Source: an uncultured Croceitalea sp. | GTDB lineage: Bacteria; Bacteroidota; Bacteroidia; Flavobacteriales; Flavobacteriaceae | Assembly (NCBI GenBank): GCA_947494805.1 | Contig: CANLWK010000010.1 | Location: 29,836 to 93,835, forward strand | DNA: 64,000 bases | Reading direction: 5' to 3' | Shown here: piece by piece, positions 1 to 9,038 of the stretch | How positions within the stretch are numbered: position 1 is the first letter of the stretch | Layout of the letters: the number at the start of each line of letters is the position of its first letter | Translations under genes and position numbers: made by a program | The notes under the pieces: generated by a model | Databases searched by the model: none | Told to the model about the DNA's origin: nothing | The model's input: the letters and a program-made list of their open reading frames with translations, nothing else

Positions 1-1
1 T

Positions 2-205
2 GGTGGTGCCATTGGTTTTATGGATTTCAAGGGCAATTTTAACCATGCCATTATGATTCGCACCTTTTTGAGCAAAAACCACACATTGCATTTTCAGGCT
101 GGGGCCGGCTTGGTCGCCGCCTCAGATGCCAATGACGAACTGCAAGAAACCTACAACAAATTGGGGGCTTTGAACAAAGCATTAGAAATTGCTGAAACGA
201 TCTAA
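2..205 (+). CDS. trpE: Anthranilate synthase component I, C-terminal fragment
   Basis: This is the last 67 codons of a gene that begins before the window. TrpE converts chorismate to anthranilate together with the TrpG amidotransferase, the first step of tryptophan synthesis. The visible end carries a GGAIGF segment followed by an ACHAT-fold tail with QAGAGLVAAS and a final EL..TYNKL helix, as in chorismate-utilising enzymes of the TrpE/PabB family. Position 4 bp upstream of trpG and at the head of a complete trp gene run supports TrpE over PabB. Start, promoter and any leader control lie outside the window. Confidence 0.92.
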   Translation, partial: GGAIGFMDFKGNFNHAIMIRTFLSKNHTLHFQAGAGLVAASDANDELQETYNKLGALNKALEIAETI

Positions 206-209
206 AGTG

Positions 210-794
210 ATGAGAAAGATTTTAATGATAGACAATTACGATAGTTTCACTTTTAACTTGGTGCACTATTTAGAGGACTTGAATTGCGAAGTGATTGTTA
301 AACGAAACGATCAACTTAGCCTTGCAGAAGTTGCCGCTTTTGACGAAATTGTCTTATCTCCGGGACCGGGCATACCTGATGAAGCAGGGCTTTTAAAGAA
401 AATCATCGAAACCTATGGTCCAACAAAACGAATATTTGGTGTATGCTTGGGGCAACAGGCCATCGGTGAAGTCTATGGCGGTACTTTAATGAACTTAGAT
501 GAAGTATATCATGGTGTTGCAACCAAAATAAATGTCACTATAGATGACTACATTTTTAAAGGGCTACCAAAACAAATAGAAGTAGGACGTTACCACTCTT
601 GGGTGGTGAATACTGATCTACCGGAAGATTTGGAACCGACCGCTTTTGATGAAAACGGACAAATCATGTCATTGCGACATAAACGGTATGATGTGCGTGG
701 CGTGCAGTTTCACCCAGAATCAGTATTGACACCTAACGGGAAGCAGTTGTTAAAGAATTGGTTAAAGGGCAAAAGCCCAGTAATGAGTAGTTAG
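210..794 (+). CDS. trpG: Anthranilate synthase component II (glutamine amidotransferase)
   Basis: A class I glutamine amidotransferase of 194 residues that supplies ammonia to TrpE. The N-terminus MILMIDNYDSFT-like pattern (IDNYDSF), the nucleophile Cys79 in GVCLGQQAI, and the HPES triad motif near residue 170 are all visible. I chose the ATG at 210, four bases after the trpE stop; the longer frame reaches only a TTG inside trpE and is not needed. Such subunits can also serve PabB, but the operon context makes tryptophan synthesis the main role. The close spacing suggests co-translation with trpE. Confidence 0.95.
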   Translation: MRKILMIDNYDSFTFNLVHYLEDLNCEVIVKRNDQLSLAEVAAFDEIVLSPGPGIPDEAGLLKKIIETYGPTKRIFGVCLGQQAIGEVYGGTLMNLDEVYHGVATKINVTIDDYIFKGLPKQIEVGRYHSWVVNTDLPEDLEPTAFDENGQIMSLRHKRYDVRGVQFHPESVLTPNGKQLLKNWLKGKSPVMSS

Positions 795-857
795 AAATTA
801 GTAATGAAATTGACGCATTTACTCAATACTAGTATCTAAAATCTAATAGCTAAAACA

Positions 858-1853
858 ATGAAAGAAACACTGAATAGACTGATCAACCATGAAATCCTTA
901 AAAAAGAGGATGCCAAACAAATATTGGTCAATATTGCCAAAGGTGATTATAATACCAGTCAAATTGCAGCTTTTTTAACTGTTTACATGATGCGTAGTAT
1001 TACCATTGAAGAACTGGAAGGTTTTAGAGATGCTCTGTTAGAGCTATGTCTAGCTATCGATTTATCAGACTACAATCCCATTGATTTGTGCGGTACTGGT
1101 GGCGATGGCAAAGACACCTTTAACATCTCGACACTGGCGTCTTTTGTTACGGCTGGAGCCGGGGTCAAAGTGACCAAACACGGTAACTACGGTGTTTCCT
1201 CTAAATGCGGAAGTAGTAACGTAATGGAATTTTTGGGCATTAAGTTCAGTAATGATGCCAGTTTTCTCAAAAAATCGATTGATCAAGCAGGCATCTGCGT
1301 ATTGCACGCACCGCTCTTCCATCCTGCCATGAAAAATGTAGCTCCGATACGTCGCGAGCTTGCTGTTAAAACATTTTTCAATATGTTGGGACCTATGGTG
1401 AATCCCGCCTTTCCAAAAAATCAAATGGTAGGCGTATTCAACCTTGAGTTGGCTAGAATGTACGGCTACCTTTACCAAAATACCGATAAAAACTTTACTG
1501 TATTACATGCATTGGATGGGTATGATGAAATCAGTCTGACGGGTGCCACAAAAACCATCTCAAATGGCTCTGAGGGTATTTTGGAACCAACCGATTTCGG
1601 AATTTCGAAAGTTGCGGAAGACGAAATTGTAGGTGGAGATGATGTCGCTGCCTCCGCACAGATTTTTATGAATGTTTTAAATGGAAAAGGTACCGAAGCA
1701 CAGAACAATGTGGTCTGCGCAAATGCAGGTGTCGCTATTGCAACTGTCGAAAACAGTTCACCAAAAGAGGGTTTTGAAAAAGCTCAAATATCGTTATTAA
1801 GTGGAAAAGGATTGAAAGCCTTGAAAAAACTGCAAGAACTGAGTAAGGATTAA
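858..1853 (+). CDS. trpD: Anthranilate phosphoribosyltransferase
   Basis: Transfers phosphoribosyl from PRPP to anthranilate, the second committed step of tryptophan synthesis. The 331-residue length is normal. The PRPP-binding glycine-rich loop GTGGDGKDT sits at residues 79-87 and is followed by the KHGNYGVSS anthranilate-site motif; RRELAVKTFFNMLGP, typical of the family, lies further on. The gene is 63 bp after trpG, a spacer rich in short AT repeats in which I see no gene. It is a stand-alone TrpD, not fused to TrpG as in enterobacteria. Confidence 0.97.
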   Translation: MKETLNRLINHEILKKEDAKQILVNIAKGDYNTSQIAAFLTVYMMRSITIEELEGFRDALLELCLAIDLSDYNPIDLCGTGGDGKDTFNISTLASFVTAGAGVKVTKHGNYGVSSKCGSSNVMEFLGIKFSNDASFLKKSIDQAGICVLHAPLFHPAMKNVAPIRRELAVKTFFNMLGPMVNPAFPKNQMVGVFNLELARMYGYLYQNTDKNFTVLHALDGYDEISLTGATKTISNGSEGILEPTDFGISKVAEDEIVGGDDVAASAQIFMNVLNGKGTEAQNNVVCANAGVAIATVENSSPKEGFEKAQISLLSGKGLKALKKLQELSKD

Positions 1854-1932
1854 AACGTATTGGCGAAGTATTAAACTAGCTATTTTGTAAATGAATAGAT
1901 TTCCATCAAAACGGAAATGATTAAGGACGACA

Positions 1933-2718
1933 ATGAATATACTCAATAGAATTATATCCGATAAAAAAAGGGAAGTTGATTTAAAAAAATCGATTGTTCC
2001 TGCCTCACAATTAGAAAGGTCCATTCTGTTTGAACGTGAAGGTAGTTCTTTGGCAATAGCTTTAAAAAATAGCACAACAGGAATCATTGCCGAACATAAG
2101 CGACGTTCCCCTTCCAAAAACTCCATTAATCAAAACACCAATGTTGGGCAAGTTGCAATGGGGTATCAGATGGCCGAAGCTTGTGGAATGAGCGTCTTGA
2201 CCGATATCAAGTATTTCGGTGGCTCATTAGAAGATTTGTTGCTTGCAAGGGCTTCGGTAGAAATGCCATTATTGCGAAAAGAATTTATTATTGATGAGTA
2301 CCAACTCATTGAAGCAAAAGCCTATGGTGCTGATGTAATCTTATTGATAGCAGCAGCATTGACCAGAACAGAGATTACGGCACTATCTGAGTTGGCCAAA
2401 AGTTTAGGGCTTGATGTGCTGTTAGAAGTTCACAATGAAGAAGAGCTTCATAAATCAATAATGCCAAGCCTAGATATGTTGGGGGTCAACAATAGAAACT
2501 TGAAAACCTTTGAAGTTAGTTTAGAGACCAGTAAAACATTATCACACCGTATTCCCGATGATTTTGTGAAAGTCTCAGAAAGTGGTATCAGTTCGGTAGA
2601 AGCGATATTAGAACTACAGTCATATGGTTACAAAGGTTTTTTAATAGGGGAAAATTTTATGAAAACCGATAATCCTGGTATAAGTGCCAAAACCTTCATT
2701 GAACAGTTAAAGGCTTAA
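1933..2718 (+). CDS. trpC: Indole-3-glycerol phosphate synthase
   Basis: Ring-closing enzyme that turns carboxyphenylamino-deoxyribulose phosphate into indole-3-glycerol phosphate. The 261-residue TIM barrel starts with ILNRIISDKKREV, has the catalytic-lysine motif EHKRRSPS around residue 56, LRKEFIIDEYQ in the middle, GVNNRNL and the C-terminal phosphate site SESGI. It is monofunctional; the PRAI activity is carried by the separate next gene, trpF, unlike the enterobacterial fusion. A 79-bp spacer separates it from trpD. Confidence 0.97.
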   Translation: MNILNRIISDKKREVDLKKSIVPASQLERSILFEREGSSLAIALKNSTTGIIAEHKRRSPSKNSINQNTNVGQVAMGYQMAEACGMSVLTDIKYFGGSLEDLLLARASVEMPLLRKEFIIDEYQLIEAKAYGADVILLIAAALTRTEITALSELAKSLGLDVLLEVHNEEELHKSIMPSLDMLGVNNRNLKTFEVSLETSKTLSHRIPDDFVKVSESGISSVEAILELQSYGYKGFLIGENFMKTDNPGISAKTFIEQLKA

Positions 2719-2782
2719 TCGTATTTCAAGTGGTTTCGAAGGTTTAAAATAATATAAGAAAAGGTAATAACCGAAACGAGTA

Positions 2783-3460
2783 ATGAAATTAAAAGTTTGC
2801 GGCATGAAGTATAATCCCAAGGAAGTTGCAGCATTGCAACCTGACTATCTGGGCTTTATATTTTGGGAGCGGTCCAAACGTTTTTTTGAAGGACAATTAC
2901 CACAATTGCCCGAGCAAACAAAAAAGGTTGGGGTATTTGTTGATGCCACAATATCCGATGTTCTTGAAAAAATCAAGGTATATCATTTAGATGCAGTGCA
3001 ACTGCATGGTAGCGAAAGTGTTACATATTGTCACGAGCTAAAAGAAATCATATCAAAAACAAAAGCTACTTCCAATCATAAGTCCTCAATTGGACTTGCT
3101 ACAACAAAGATTGGTCTGATAAAGGTGTTTTCCATCAAAAATGAGTTTGATTTTTCTGTCTTGGCCCCTTATGAAGCGGTTTGTGATTATTTTTTGTTCG
3201 ATACTAAAGGAAAACTGCCCGGTGGAAACGGTTATACTTTTGATTGGTCTGTTTTGAAAAACTATCCATCAACAAAACCTTATTTTTTGAGTGGGGGAAT
3301 TGGCCCTGAGAATACCGATGAGCTTTTGGATTTTTTGGATAGCCCTGCAGCCAAGTATTGTCATGCCATCGATGTGAACAGTCGGTTTGAATCTGAACCT
3401 GGGCTAAAGAACATCGAAGCCTTAGAAGAATTTAAAAAAACATTGATTACCGATTACTGA
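2783..3460 (+). CDS. trpF: Phosphoribosylanthranilate isomerase
   Basis: Amadori isomerase between TrpD and TrpC in the pathway. It opens with the diagnostic LKVCGMK stretch (general-base Cys6), has QLHG in the second strand, and FDTKGKLPGGNG with the general-acid aspartate and phosphate loop. At 225 residues it is slightly longer than many TrpF proteins because of an insertion around residues 90-112 (Lys/Thr/Ser-rich, after the QLHG region). It lies 64 bp after trpC and only 9 bp before trpB, so it is in the same transcription unit. Confidence 0.95.
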   Translation: MKLKVCGMKYNPKEVAALQPDYLGFIFWERSKRFFEGQLPQLPEQTKKVGVFVDATISDVLEKIKVYHLDAVQLHGSESVTYCHELKEIISKTKATSNHKSSIGLATTKIGLIKVFSIKNEFDFSVLAPYEAVCDYFLFDTKGKLPGGNGYTFDWSVLKNYPSTKPYFLSGGIGPENTDELLDFLDSPAAKYCHAIDVNSRFESEPGLKNIEALEEFKKTLITDY

Positions 3461-3469
3461 AAACAAAAA

Positions 3470-4675
3470 ATGGAAAAAGAAGAAAGACTTGTTGGGGGAT
3501 ATCATGCTGACCAAAAAGGCCATTACGGGGAGTTTGGTGGTGCCTTTATACCTGAAATGTTATACCCAAACGTTGAAGAATTACGACGCAATTATCTCGA
3601 TATCATGTATGAGGATTCTTTTCAACAAGAATTCCATCAACTCTTGAAAGATTATGTGGGGCGTCCCTCTCCGTTATATTTTGCCAAAAGATTATCAGAA
3701 AAGCACAATACCAAGGTGTACCTCAAACGTGAGGACCTTAACCATACTGGAGCGCACAAGGTCAATAATACCATTGGTCAGATATTGATGGCGAAGAAAT
3801 TGGGCAAGACCCGAATAATTGCTGAAACCGGTGCTGGGCAACACGGTGTTGCAACGGCAACTGTCTGTGCCTTAATGGGCATGCAATGCATTGTTTACAT
3901 GGGTCAAGTGGACATTGCGCGACAAGCACCAAATGTAGCCCGAATGAAAATGTTAGGGGCCGAAGTCCGTCCCGCACTTTCAGGCAGCCGTACTTTAAAA
4001 GACGCCACAAATGAAGCCATCCGTGATTGGATCAATAATCCTGTGGACACTCATTATATTATCGGTTCCGCAATTGGGCCACACCCCTACCCTGATATGG
4101 TAACACGATTTCAATCGGTCATATCAGAAGAAATTAAGTGGCAATTAAAAGAAAAAGAAGGGCGTGAAAATCCAGATTATGTCGTGGCCTGCATTGGTGG
4201 TGGCAGTAATGCTGCTGGCACATACCATCATTTTTTGAATGAACCGGAAGTTGGAATTATCGCCGTTGAAGCCGCAGGAAAAGGAGTTGATACTGGCGAA
4301 AGTGCTGCCACCTCTGCCCTAGGCAAGATCGGCATCATACATGGCTGTAAAACCATGCTGATGCAAACAAAGGACGGACAGATAACAGAGCCATATTCCA
4401 TTTCAGCGGGATTGGATTATCCTGGTGTCGGGCCGATGCATTCGCATTTGTACAAATCAGGCCGGGCTGAATTCTACTCTGCAACAGACGACGAGGCCAT
4501 GACAGCAGGGCTCGAGCTTTCCCAGTTAGAAGGAATCATTCCGGCAATTGAAACTGGACATGCATTTGCCATTTTTCAGCATAAAACGTTCAAGCCAGAA
4601 GATGTGGTCGTCATAAGCTTGTCAGGTCGTGGCGATAAAGACCTACAGACCTATATTGATTATTTTAAACTTTAG
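3470..4675 (+). CDS. trpB: Tryptophan synthase beta chain
   Basis: PLP enzyme that joins indole with serine to make tryptophan, working as an alpha2-beta2 complex with TrpA. The 401 residues include the GEFGGAF N-terminal motif, the Schiff-base lysine Lys97 in HTGAHKVNN, the AETGAGQHG loop, the GGGSNA phosphate site near residue 240, and LSGRGDKD at the C-terminus. This set fits the classical TrpB1 type that partners TrpA, not TrpB2. A 93-bp AT-rich spacer follows before trpA. Confidence 0.98.
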   Translation: MEKEERLVGGYHADQKGHYGEFGGAFIPEMLYPNVEELRRNYLDIMYEDSFQQEFHQLLKDYVGRPSPLYFAKRLSEKHNTKVYLKREDLNHTGAHKVNNTIGQILMAKKLGKTRIIAETGAGQHGVATATVCALMGMQCIVYMGQVDIARQAPNVARMKMLGAEVRPALSGSRTLKDATNEAIRDWINNPVDTHYIIGSAIGPHPYPDMVTRFQSVISEEIKWQLKEKEGRENPDYVVACIGGGSNAAGTYHHFLNEPEVGIIAVEAAGKGVDTGESAATSALGKIGIIHGCKTMLMQTKDGQITEPYSISAGLDYPGVGPMHSHLYKSGRAEFYSATDDEAMTAGLELSQLEGIIPAIETGHAFAIFQHKTFKPEDVVVISLSGRGDKDLQTYIDYFKL

Positions 4676-4768
4676 ACAAAAGATATAAGATTTGAGATGT
4701 TTGTTGTAAGAATGAGCGTAAAGCTGTAACCGAATACTAAACACTCAAAACTGTGACTACTGACTACT

Positions 4769-5530
4769 ATGAATAGAATCAACAAAAAAATGCAAGAGGA
4801 TAAAAAGCTCCTCTCCATTTATTTTACAGCGGGTTACCCCAGTTTAAACGATACTGTAAAAATCATACAAGACCTTGAGGCAAATGGAATTGATATGATT
4901 GAAATAGGATTACCTTTTAGTGACCCTCTAGCTGATGGGCCAACGATCCAAGATAGCTCCACAACTGCCCTAAAAAACGGTATGACCACTGAAATACTTT
5001 TTGAGCAGCTCAAAGGTATTCGTAAAACGGTAAGCATTCCCCTGATCGTCATGGGTTATTTCAACCCAATGTTACAATACGGTGTAGAAGCGTTTTGCGC
5101 CAAATGCCATGAAATCGGTATCGACGGTATTATTATGCCTGACCTCCCGCTTGACGTTTATCAAGAAGATTATGAAACTATTTTTAAAAAGTACGGTTTA
5201 CTGAATATCTTTTTGATCACCCCTCAAACAAGCGAAGAACGTATTCGTCAGTTAGACGCTGCATCTGATGGTTTTATCTACATGGTGAGTTCAGCCAGTG
5301 TTACCGGTTCAAAATCGGGCTTCGGCACGGCACAAGAGTCCTACTTTGCCCGCATTGCCGGTCTAAAGCTTGCCAACCCTCAAATCGTTGGCTTCGGTAT
5401 CAAAGACAAAGAAACCTTTCAGCAAGCCATAAAATCAGCAAAAGGAGCTATTATCGGTTCTGCGTTTATCAAATATTTGACCGCAAATGGGGTACAAAGC
5501 ATTGGTGATTTTGTTTCAAGAATTCGTTAA
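4769..5530 (+). CDS. trpA: Tryptophan synthase alpha chain
   Basis: Cleaves indole-3-glycerol phosphate and passes indole through a tunnel to TrpB. The 253-residue barrel has both catalytic acids in the usual context: Glu45 in MIEIGLPFSD and Asp56 in LADGPTIQ. YMVSSASVTGSKSG and VGFGIKDKE match the phosphate-binding end. It is the last gene of the trp operon and is convergent with the SusD-like gene, with 23 bp between the stop codons. Confidence 0.97.
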   Translation: MNRINKKMQEDKKLLSIYFTAGYPSLNDTVKIIQDLEANGIDMIEIGLPFSDPLADGPTIQDSSTTALKNGMTTEILFEQLKGIRKTVSIPLIVMGYFNPMLQYGVEAFCAKCHEIGIDGIIMPDLPLDVYQEDYETIFKKYGLLNIFLITPQTSEERIRQLDAASDGFIYMVSSASVTGSKSGFGTAQESYFARIAGLKLANPQIVGFGIKDKETFQQAIKSAKGAIIGSAFIKYLTANGVQSIGDFVSRIR

Positions 5531-5560
5531 TAGAGCCAATGATTCTTATCGCTCTAATAA
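5527..5560. terminator. Possible bidirectional hairpin between trpA and the SusD-like gene
   Basis: Two 10-base arms at 5527-5536 and 5551-5560 pair with one mismatch around a 14-base loop. The hairpin overlaps the trpA stop codon and also the end of the convergent SusD-like gene. There is no T-run, so it is only a weak candidate for a terminator serving both genes. Confidence 0.35.
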
Positions 5561-7314
5561 CCAGGGTTTTGAACAACATTTGGGTTTGAATTTATTTCAC
5601 TTTGAGGTATGGGCCAAATGTACTCATGTGATTCGAATTGCTTGGAGAAACCTGGGTTCTGAGCGTTGAAGTCTGAAATTACTGATTCCAACAAACTATT
5701 TCGTATCAGGTCATCCTTCCAAGAGCCTTCAAAACATAGTTCCAATTTGCGCTGCCTTAAAATCTCAAGTAGAAAATCGTTTTGAGATAACCCCATGGGC
5801 AACTGGTGTGAAGAGCCTGAACGTTGAATAATCTGATTGACCAAATCATATGCCCTCGTTGTTGGGCCATTGACCGCATTCTCGGCCTCTGCCATCATTA
5901 AAAGTACATCAGCGTATCTTAAAAATGGAAAATCTTCTGAAGAACTGCTCCTACTTGGCATTATGGATAGATCGCTAATATACTTCAGTGGACGCCAGTT
6001 TGTTGGATCTGTTTCTTCAACTTCATTACTTGCCTCAACAGAAAAAGAAGCAATGTTGTTTTGAAACCGTTGGTCATCAATATTCAACGGGAATATAACG
6101 GGGCTTTGATAGTCGCCAGGGTTATTAAAGTAGAGTTTTACGAATTCTGGATCTAGCAGTAGATTATCCTCTAAGGCATAGCCCAAAGGACCCCAAAAGA
6201 CTCCAGTATTTCCACCTTTGCCTTCTTCACTACCGTCAAAATCGATTGTAAAAATAACTTCTGAATTTGATTGTTCGTTATCAACATTAAAAACCGATGC
6301 GTAATCCGTCTCTAAAGAATAAACATCCAATAATCCTTCAAATTGTTGCAAGGCCATCACATACTTTTCAGAATCAAAAGTTGGAAAACCAGCTAAATAC
6401 AAATAAAATTTACCCAGTAATGCAGAAGCAGCATTTGCCGAAGCTTTCGTATTAGATTGCGTATTTGATAGATTGGCTTGAGCAAACTCCAAATCCTCTT
6501 CTATTATAATTAATGTTCCTTCCCTGTTCTGCAAGAGTGGGTTATCAATCTCAGTATTGGTCACCAAAACCGGGTTACCATATAGCTTCACCAAATTGAA
6601 ATAGACCAATGCCCTAAAAAACCTCAATTCAGCTTGAAGTTCCGTTTCTGTTTTTCCAGATTCAGAAACATAATCTGAGTTGGCAATCGCCTCTAAGCCT
6701 AGGTTTGAATTTCTAATCAACTGGTAATGCGCGGCCCAAGATTCAACAACATATTGGTTCGAAGGTTGAACATTGTACCTATCTAAATCCTGTAAAGGTC
6801 CAAAACTAGAGTTATTGACAAAGGCCAAATCTGCACCGATATCTCCCCAATACAAAGAATAACCCCCAATGTCAAACAAAAAGGCGGTAGCCAACCTTCT
6901 ATAAGAATCATTTAAAAGAAGGTCAATATCCAATGGCAATTCTTCTATAGGCTTTGGACCTTCAAGAAGAATGTACTCCACTTGTTTAGTTCCACCTTCC
7001 TGAACTTCAACACCATCTATTTCAATAACTTGATCTTGCAATGCGTTATTTGAATTCGGTGACAGCTCTATTTGAACCTTATAGGTACCTACTTCAATAT
7101 CTTGAAATATAGCGACACCTGTTGCATCAGTTGTCAATGACCTTGTCACTGGTGTCGTAGTTACCTTGGCATCTGATTCGCCCGCACCCTCAGAAGTTAT
7201 CACCCTAACCAACAGGTTTCCTACAGATACATTTTCAGTATCATCACTTTGGTCACAACCAACAAAAAATATTAAACCAATTAGAGCAGATAAAATTCGG
7301 AGTATTGTTTTCAT
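5554..7314 (-). CDS. SusD/RagB-like outer-membrane lipoprotein with N-terminal regulatory-like beta domain
   Basis: A surface lipoprotein of the SusD/RagB nutrient-binding family, 586 residues. I chose the ATG at 7314 because it yields a lipoprotein signal with lipobox Cys20 (FFVGC); upstream in-frame codons would spoil it. Residues about 29-115 look like a carboxypeptidase-regulatory-like beta-sandwich (DATGVAIFQDIEVGTYKV), a domain usually found at the N-terminus of the SusC porin, not of SusD. The rest is SusD-like, with a TPR-type helical core, ILRQRKLELCFEG, and the classic ending PIPQSEINSNPNVVQNPGY. No SusC gene is next to it. It is divergent from a secreted M20 peptidase with 98 bp between starts. 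Ligand unknown. Confidence 0.88.
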   Translation of the reverse strand: MKTILRILSALIGLIFFVGCDQSDDTENVSVGNLLVRVITSEGAGESDAKVTTTPVTRSLTTDATGVAIFQDIEVGTYKVQIELSPNSNNALQDQVIEIDGVEVQEGGTKQVEYILLEGPKPIEELPLDIDLLLNDSYRRLATAFLFDIGGYSLYWGDIGADLAFVNNSSFGPLQDLDRYNVQPSNQYVVESWAAHYQLIRNSNLGLEAIANSDYVSESGKTETELQAELRFFRALVYFNLVKLYGNPVLVTNTEIDNPLLQNREGTLIIIEEDLEFAQANLSNTQSNTKASANAASALLGKFYLYLAGFPTFDSEKYVMALQQFEGLLDVYSLETDYASVFNVDNEQSNSEVIFTIDFDGSEEGKGGNTGVFWGPLGYALEDNLLLDPEFVKLYFNNPGDYQSPVIFPLNIDDQRFQNNIASFSVEASNEVEETDPTNWRPLKYISDLSIMPSRSSSSEDFPFLRYADVLLMMAEAENAVNGPTTRAYDLVNQIIQRSGSSHQLPMGLSQNDFLLEILRQRKLELCFEGSWKDDLIRNSLLESVISDFNAQNPGFSKQFESHEYIWPIPQSEINSNPNVVQNPGY

Positions 7315-7412
7315 AAATTCAATTTGGGTCAGCGTTATTAAAAGTAACTTATTATTCTTACCAAAATTGCACTTTATGATGGTAAATTTTAAGATATTTA
7401 AACAAAAAAACA

Positions 7413-8912
7413 ATGAGGCACCAAATCGTCATTGCAGGCATACTCTTTCTTACGATTTTTGGATATTCACAAGATCCAACTAGTCTAAAATCACAAGTAG
7501 CAAAAGCCATTACTGAACTCAAAGAATTCGTTGCCATACCAAATGATGCGCTTAACGATGACGATATTACCGATAACCTTATTTGGTTAAAAAAGAGGTT
7601 CAACGCCAGAGGGTTTAATACGACCGAACTTGATACGGAGAACCACCCTCTGTTCTTTGCGACCATGCCTATGGAAGACAGTAAACCTACATTATTGATC
7701 TACATGCATTTTGACGGACAATCTGTTGACTCCAGTAAGTGGAATCAAGAAAGTCCTTATACTGTGGTCTTAAAAAAACCGACCGAAAACGGTTTTGAGG
7801 CCGTAAGTTTTGAAACACTTGATGATGATATCGATTACCAATGGCGTCTTTTTGGTCGCTCAACCTCAGATGATAAAGGCCCAATTGTAATGCTATTAAA
7901 TGCCATAGACCTTTTAAAAAAAGATGGAAAACAACTACCATTCAATCTCAAAGTCATTCTTGATGGTGAAGAAGAGAAAGGTAGCAAACCCTTGCCCATG
8001 GCAATCAAACAGTATCGCGAACTGCTTGAGGCCGACTTTTTGGTCATTAATGATGGACCTATGCACAGCTCAGAAAAACCAACCGTTGTTTACGGTTGCC
8101 GCGGTATCACCACATTATCTTTAACCACTTACGGACCTGCAAAACCACAGCATAGTGGGCATTATGGCAACTATGCCCCAAACCCAGGTTTTCAATTGGC
8201 GCAATTACTTGCAACTATGAAAGACACTGAAGGGCGGGTTACGATCAAAGGGTATTATGATGGTATAGCTCTAGATGGTGCCACTCAAGAAATACTGCAA
8301 AGTGTACCAGACAGTGATGCAGCAATAACTCAAAAATTACAATTCAAAAGTGCCGAAAAGGTGGGTGCATTTTATCAAGAATCACTACAATATCCCAGTT
8401 TAAATATTCGTGGTCTTGGTTCAGGTTGGATCGGCAAACAGGCCAGAACTATCGTACCTGAATCGGCTACTGCTGAACTTGATTTGCGTCTGGTACCTGA
8501 AACTGATGGCAAACGTCTAAAACAATTGGTCAAAAAACATATTGCCAATCAAGGGTTCACGGTTTTGGACCATAGTCCTTCAAAAGAAGAACGATTAAGT
8601 CTTGACAGAATCGTGACAGTAACCGAGGGAAGTGTAACCGATGCCTTCAGAACTAGCCTAACGAATGAATACGGTCAATTTTTGGTTAAAATGTTAGGAC
8701 AAGCTTTCAATGATGATGTAGTTCAAATACGTATCATGGGTGGTACCGTGCCGATTGCACCATTTATCAATGAATTACAGATTCCGGCCTTTATAGTTCC
8801 CGTGGTAAACCCTGATAACAATCAGCACAGTCCTGATGAAAACCTAAAAATCGGGCAATTGGCCTACGGAATCAAGACTTTTTATCAACTGTTAAGTACT
8901 CAAAAACAGTAG
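7413..8912 (+). CDS. Secreted M20 family metallopeptidase/dipeptidase
   Basis: A 499-residue zinc peptidase of the M20 (ArgE/DapE/CPG2/CNDP-type) family, probably acting on peptides in the periplasm or outside. A signal peptide covers residues 1-20 (hydrophobic IVIAGILFLTIFGYSQ). Metal ligands are visible at His99 and Asp101 in YMHFDGQ, in SDDKGP, and in the DGEEEKGS acid cluster; a lid (dimerisation) domain interrupts the catalytic domain, with a late HSPDE histidine. It is divergently transcribed from the SusD-like lipoprotein, which makes joint uptake and digestion of a peptide-like substrate plausible, though this is inference. Substrate specificity cannot be read from the sequence. Confidence 0.88.
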   Translation: MRHQIVIAGILFLTIFGYSQDPTSLKSQVAKAITELKEFVAIPNDALNDDDITDNLIWLKKRFNARGFNTTELDTENHPLFFATMPMEDSKPTLLIYMHFDGQSVDSSKWNQESPYTVVLKKPTENGFEAVSFETLDDDIDYQWRLFGRSTSDDKGPIVMLLNAIDLLKKDGKQLPFNLKVILDGEEEKGSKPLPMAIKQYRELLEADFLVINDGPMHSSEKPTVVYGCRGITTLSLTTYGPAKPQHSGHYGNYAPNPGFQLAQLLATMKDTEGRVTIKGYYDGIALDGATQEILQSVPDSDAAITQKLQFKSAEKVGAFYQESLQYPSLNIRGLGSGWIGKQARTIVPESATAELDLRLVPETDGKRLKQLVKKHIANQGFTVLDHSPSKEERLSLDRIVTVTEGSVTDAFRTSLTNEYGQFLVKMLGQAFNDDVVQIRIMGGTVPIAPFINELQIPAFIVPVVNPDNNQHSPDENLKIGQLAYGIKTFYQLLSTQKQ

Positions 8913-9038
8913 TATCGATGTATGGCCTTAAATATTGCGTTCTAGGTTAATCAACGAAAAAAGTATCTTTTAATCTGATTTTTAGCAATATAGCTTCATT
9001 CATGAAGTAGTTTTAACAATCCCAAAACTACAAATATT

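Noticed and set aside
1-5530. Trp leader attenuator or riboswitch
   Set aside because: The start of trpE and the leader are outside the window; spacers between trp genes show only AT-rich short repeats.
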